8,496 bases of DNA from Candidatus Atribacteria bacterium. GTDB lineage: Bacteria; Atribacterota; Phoenicimicrobiia; Phoenicimicrobiales; Stramentimicrobiaceae. The number at the start of each line of letters is the position of its first letter. Positions within the stretch are counted from its first letter, which is position 1. The position numbers and the translations under genes are program-made. Under the pieces are notes generated by a model. That model searched no databases, had not been told where the DNA came from, and saw nothing but the letters and a program-made list of their open reading frames with translations. Of the stretch, positions 6,381 through 8,496 are shown in pieces. Location of the stretch: contig JAFGSC010000005.1 in NCBI GenBank assembly GCA_016934875.1, positions 1-8,496 of the forward strand, written 5' to 3'.

Positions 6381-6785
6381 ATGAGGTGTATTCGTCGTAT
6401 GGTAAAATGTAAGAATACTGGAAAACGATATCAATGTATAGTGAAAAGTAAAAACTATCGTCTTTTTTCGGATACCACCAAGGATAAAGGCGGATCCGAA
6501 GAGGGCATTAGGCCACATGAACTATTGGAGGCTGCCCTTGCCTCTTGTTTAAATATGACGATACAGATGGCTTTAGATAAGCTAAAAATTGAAGCAAAAA
6601 ATATTTTGGTTCAGGTTGATTTAATTAGAGATGTGAAAGAAAAGACAATTTTTGATTGTATCTATCGTCTAGATGCTAAATTAAATGATGATCAAAAAAA
6701 GACTTTAGAAGAATCCATTGTCCATTGTTCTGTTAAGGATACCCTGATGAAAGAAATTCATTTTCATATAAAAGCTGAGGAATAA
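6381..6785 (+). CDS. OsmC/Ohr-family protein
   Basis: The 134-residue protein matches the small OsmC-like group, cytosolic dimers that usually reduce organic peroxides with two cysteines. The signature GIRPHELLEAALASCLNMTI runs from residue 42 and holds the first Cys (56). The second Cys (116) is in VHCSVKDTL, the usual C-terminal position, followed by a final strand EIHFHIKAEE. The two-Cys layout supports peroxidase chemistry. Many OsmC-like proteins in anaerobes have unknown substrates, so Ohr or OsmC proper is not claimed. The ATG at 6381 has GGAAG six bases upstream. An ATG at 6399, preceded by GAGGTG, would give MVKCKNTGKRYQ, closer to typical family starts, and may be the true one. The gene lies 63 bases after tRNA-Ser. 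Confidence 0.85.
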   Translation: MRCIRRMVKCKNTGKRYQCIVKSKNYRLFSDTTKDKGGSEEGIRPHELLEAALASCLNMTIQMALDKLKIEAKNILVQVDLIRDVKEKTIFDCIYRLDAKLNDDQKKTLEESIVHCSVKDTLMKEIHFHIKAEE

Positions 6786-6835
6786 ATTATATTATAAATT
6801 TCAGGGATATTTGGATTGCAATATTACGTTAAAAC

Positions 6836-7042
6836 ATGTTATTCGGTTTTCAATTCCTATTTTTTTCACATAACAGAGATTTATATAACAGAAAAAGTCA
6901 GTTAATCGTTTGTATGAGCTGTTATCATGTTAATTTCAGAGATAAAATTGAAAATCTTAGGAATTTGCCGATAGATGAAAAGGCTATAATAATAACCATA
7001 TCAGATTTTCCGTTATGGTTTTATGAAAGCATGAGAGTCTGA
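6836..7042 (+). CDS. Weak 68-codon ORF, perhaps a gene remnant
   Basis: The ORF lies in a 685-base stretch with no convincing gene. No ribosome binding site precedes the ATG. The first half is rich in Phe, Tyr and Asn and looks like AT-rich spacer. The second half (from about residue 36, FRDKIENLRNLP then IDEKAIIITI) looks more like a real protein and faintly resembles the middle of a rhodanese-like domain, without its active-site Cys loop. I do not assign a function. It may be a remnant or chance. Confidence 0.18.
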   Translation: MLFGFQFLFFSHNRDLYNRKSQLIVCMSCYHVNFRDKIENLRNLPIDEKAIIITISDFPLWFYESMRV

Positions 7043-7311
7043 ATCATTAGGGTGCGAAAAACAGGGAATACTTATTTCAGTTATTTTTGCATGCCATCAG
7101 TCCTTAGAATGGAATTAATTTGAAAAATCAAGAACAAGCTTCCTATGTATTTTTTTATTGAAGAGTATTTTCTGAAAGATTTTATAAAGTGGAGTAAGTA
7201 TATTTTTTTTCAGTAGGACAGTCAAGAGTAGGGAAATAAATAAAAAAAACGCAAAAATAAATGGGATAAGGGCAGCGGAATATAATTTTTTATTTATTTA
7301 AATTGGTTCAT
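7043..7311. other. AT-rich spacer with no recognised gene
   Basis: All frames are broken by stops on the + strand, and I see no convincing hairpin terminator, tRNA, transposase fragment or riboswitch. Long A and T runs are common. Together with 6786-7042 and the following leader it forms the largest gene-poor part of the window. Confidence 0.5.
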
Positions 7312-7358
7312 TTGAAAGTCAATATTTTTTGTTATATAGTTTAGAGCATAAATATAAT
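7312..7358 (+). promoter_or_regulatory. Likely promoter of the flavoprotein gene
   Basis: TTGAAA (7312-7317) and TATAGT (7335-7340) are 17 bases apart. A second overlapping pair, TTGTTA (7329-7334) and TATAAT (7353-7358), is 18 apart. Either would give a leader of roughly 105-125 bases before the ATG at 7472. Confidence 0.4.
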
Positions 7359-7413
7359 GCAAAGGTTTATCCTGATTTTAGATTTCATTTCCAGGATATG
7401 TCAGGTAATTTTT

Positions 7414-7441
7414 CCTATCAACAAACAATTTCACCTATCAA
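7414..7441 (+). repeat. Two CCTATCAA direct repeats, 20 bases apart
   Basis: CCTATCAA occurs at 7414-7421 and again at 7434-7441, start to start 20 bases, about two helical turns, between the predicted promoter and the flavoprotein start. A regulator binding site downstream of the promoter is possible but unproven. Confidence 0.3.
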
Positions 7442-7471
7442 ATGAAATGAACCATGAAAGGAATTAGATCA

Positions 7472-8496
7472 ATGATCAAATTAAGAAATCCGTTTATATT
7501 TCCCCCGATCAAGTTAGGATATAGCCACGGGGATGGATTGGTTAACGATAGGTACATCAGTTTTTATCGTGCCAGAAGCCAAGATTTAGGTGCAGTAACA
7601 ATTGAACCTCTCTTTATTGATCAAGGGTTACGGGAGATTCCTACACAGTTAGGTATTGATCATGATAATAAAATCAGTGGCCTAAATAAATTAGTAAATT
7701 CTCTGCATGAATCAGGAGTAAAAGTGATTGCTCATCTCAATCACCCAGGAAGAATGGCAAATCCCAAAATACCTGATAATTATTATGTATCATCTACAGA
7801 CAAACCCTGCGAGACTGGCGGAATGACCCCTAAGAAAATGGATGAGGGAGAAATCCAGAAATCGATTCAGCTATTTATTGATGCTTCTAAAAGGGCTCAA
7901 GAGTCAAACTTTGATATCATAGAGCTTCAGTTTGGTCATGGCTATTTAGCTGCTCAGTTTCTTTCGACGCTGGTCAATGATAGAACGGATGAATATGGTG
8001 GAGATTTTGTCAATAGGATAAAATATCCTATGGCTGTTCTGAAGGCAGTGAAGAAATCTGTTGATTTACCAATCATAGTGAGGATAAGCGGTGATGAGTT
8101 AGTCCCGGGTGGAATTACCTTATCGGAGATGATTCAATTCTCAAAAATAATAGAAAGGGAAGGAATTGATGCTATCCATGTTTCCGCTGGAAGTATATGT
8201 TCAACTCCCCCATGGTTTTTTCAACATATGTTTATTGCCAAAGGAAAGACGTGGGAGATGGCTAGGGAAATTAAAAGACATATTAACCTCCCTGTTATTT
8301 TTGTTGGTAGAATCAATAGTTTTGAAGACATTGATCACGTAAAAAATATTTTTTTAGCTGACTTTATGGCTATTGGCAGGGCACTCATTTCGGATCCCAA
8401 TTTTATAGGAAAATACCTCAAGAAAGAAAAGGGCGCCATTAGGCCATGTTTGGCATGCGCTGAGGGTTGTTTGGGTGGCGTAAGGTCCGGGAAAGG
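7472..8496 (+). CDS. Old-yellow-enzyme / 2-enoate-reductase-type NADH:flavin oxidoreductase, 3' truncated by window
   Basis: The frame is open from the ATG at 7472 (AAAGGA nine bases upstream) to the window end: 341 codons and no stop. The N-terminal FMN barrel is clear: NPFIFPPIKLG (residues 6-16), AHLNHPGRM (87-95), FDIIELQFGHGYLAAQFLS (147-165), NDRTDEYGGDFVNR (169-182), VRISGDELVPGGIT (203-216), IHVSAGS (235-241), VGRI (278-281) and FMAIGRALISDPNF (298-311). CLACAEGC supplies Cys326, 329 and 333, the first three ligands of the 4Fe-4S cluster found in the long members (2-enoate reductase, dienoyl-CoA reductase, bile acid and cinnamate reductases). Such proteins run to about 640-670 residues with a C-terminal FAD/NAD(P)H domain, which would lie outside this window. 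The usual first active-site His of HxxH is Gln153 here. Substrate is unknown; an enoate or dienoate is typical. Confidence 0.9.
   Translation, partial: MIKLRNPFIFPPIKLGYSHGDGLVNDRYISFYRARSQDLGAVTIEPLFIDQGLREIPTQLGIDHDNKISGLNKLVNSLHESGVKVIAHLNHPGRMANPKIPDNYYVSSTDKPCETGGMTPKKMDEGEIQKSIQLFIDASKRAQESNFDIIELQFGHGYLAAQFLSTLVNDRTDEYGGDFVNRIKYPMAVLKAVKKSVDLPIIVRISGDELVPGGITLSEMIQFSKIIEREGIDAIHVSAGSICSTPPWFFQHMFIAKGKTWEMAREIKRHINLPVIFVGRINSFEDIDHVKNIFLADFMAIGRALISDPNFIGKYLKKEKGAIRPCLACAEGCLGGVRSGK

Noticed and set aside
7305..7453. Nine-base inverted repeat GGTTCATTT / AAATGAACC flanking 131 bases, like a tiny mobile element
   Set aside because: The arms do not extend past nine bases, there is no clear target duplication, and the right arm reaches the flavoprotein ribosome binding region. 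A chance match is likely in this AT-rich spacer.

Overview
The window is AT-rich and every gene I recognise is bacterial. Strong AGGAGG-like ribosome binding sites, one TTG start and one probable GTG start, CCA-encoding tRNA genes, and a clostridial-type flavin/Fe-S ene-reductase at the right edge suggest a low-GC anaerobic Firmicute (Clostridia). This is inference from style and gene content; there is no 16S or ribosomal protein gene to anchor it.

Left block (about 1-2830, all + strand): lgt, the lipoprotein diacylglyceryl transferase, is followed directly by a 26-codon single-membrane-span ORF whose ribosome binding site lies in the last codons of lgt. Then come an FMN nitroreductase-family protein and a DUF1461/TIGR01906 integral membrane protein started by TTG. 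The 446 bp after it hold no intact gene. They look like a decayed small membrane protein with one frameshift and two stops.

Middle block (2872-5267): an isolated gene for a proteasome-fold Ntn hydrolase starts with Met-Ser and keeps Asp and Lys at the expected catalytic spacing, but is much longer than HslV or a normal proteasome beta subunit. No ATPase partner is visible. Convergent to it is a divergent MurD-type ligase, alone and on the minus strand, with several changed active-site motifs.

Right block (5346-8496, + strand): tRNA-Arg(ACG), tadA, tRNA-Ser(CGA) and an OsmC-family gene lie in series. TadA makes inosine at position 34 of tRNA-Arg(ACG), so enzyme and substrate are neighbours. 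After a 685 bp stretch with only one weak 68-codon ORF comes the 5' half of an old-yellow-enzyme/2-enoate-reductase-type flavoprotein, cut by the window end just after three Cys of its probable 4Fe-4S site.

No transposase, CRISPR array, prophage gene or riboswitch was recognised. The most unusual items are the orphan Ntn hydrolase, the variant MurD-like ligase, the micro-ORF after lgt, and the tRNA-Arg(ACG)-tadA pairing.
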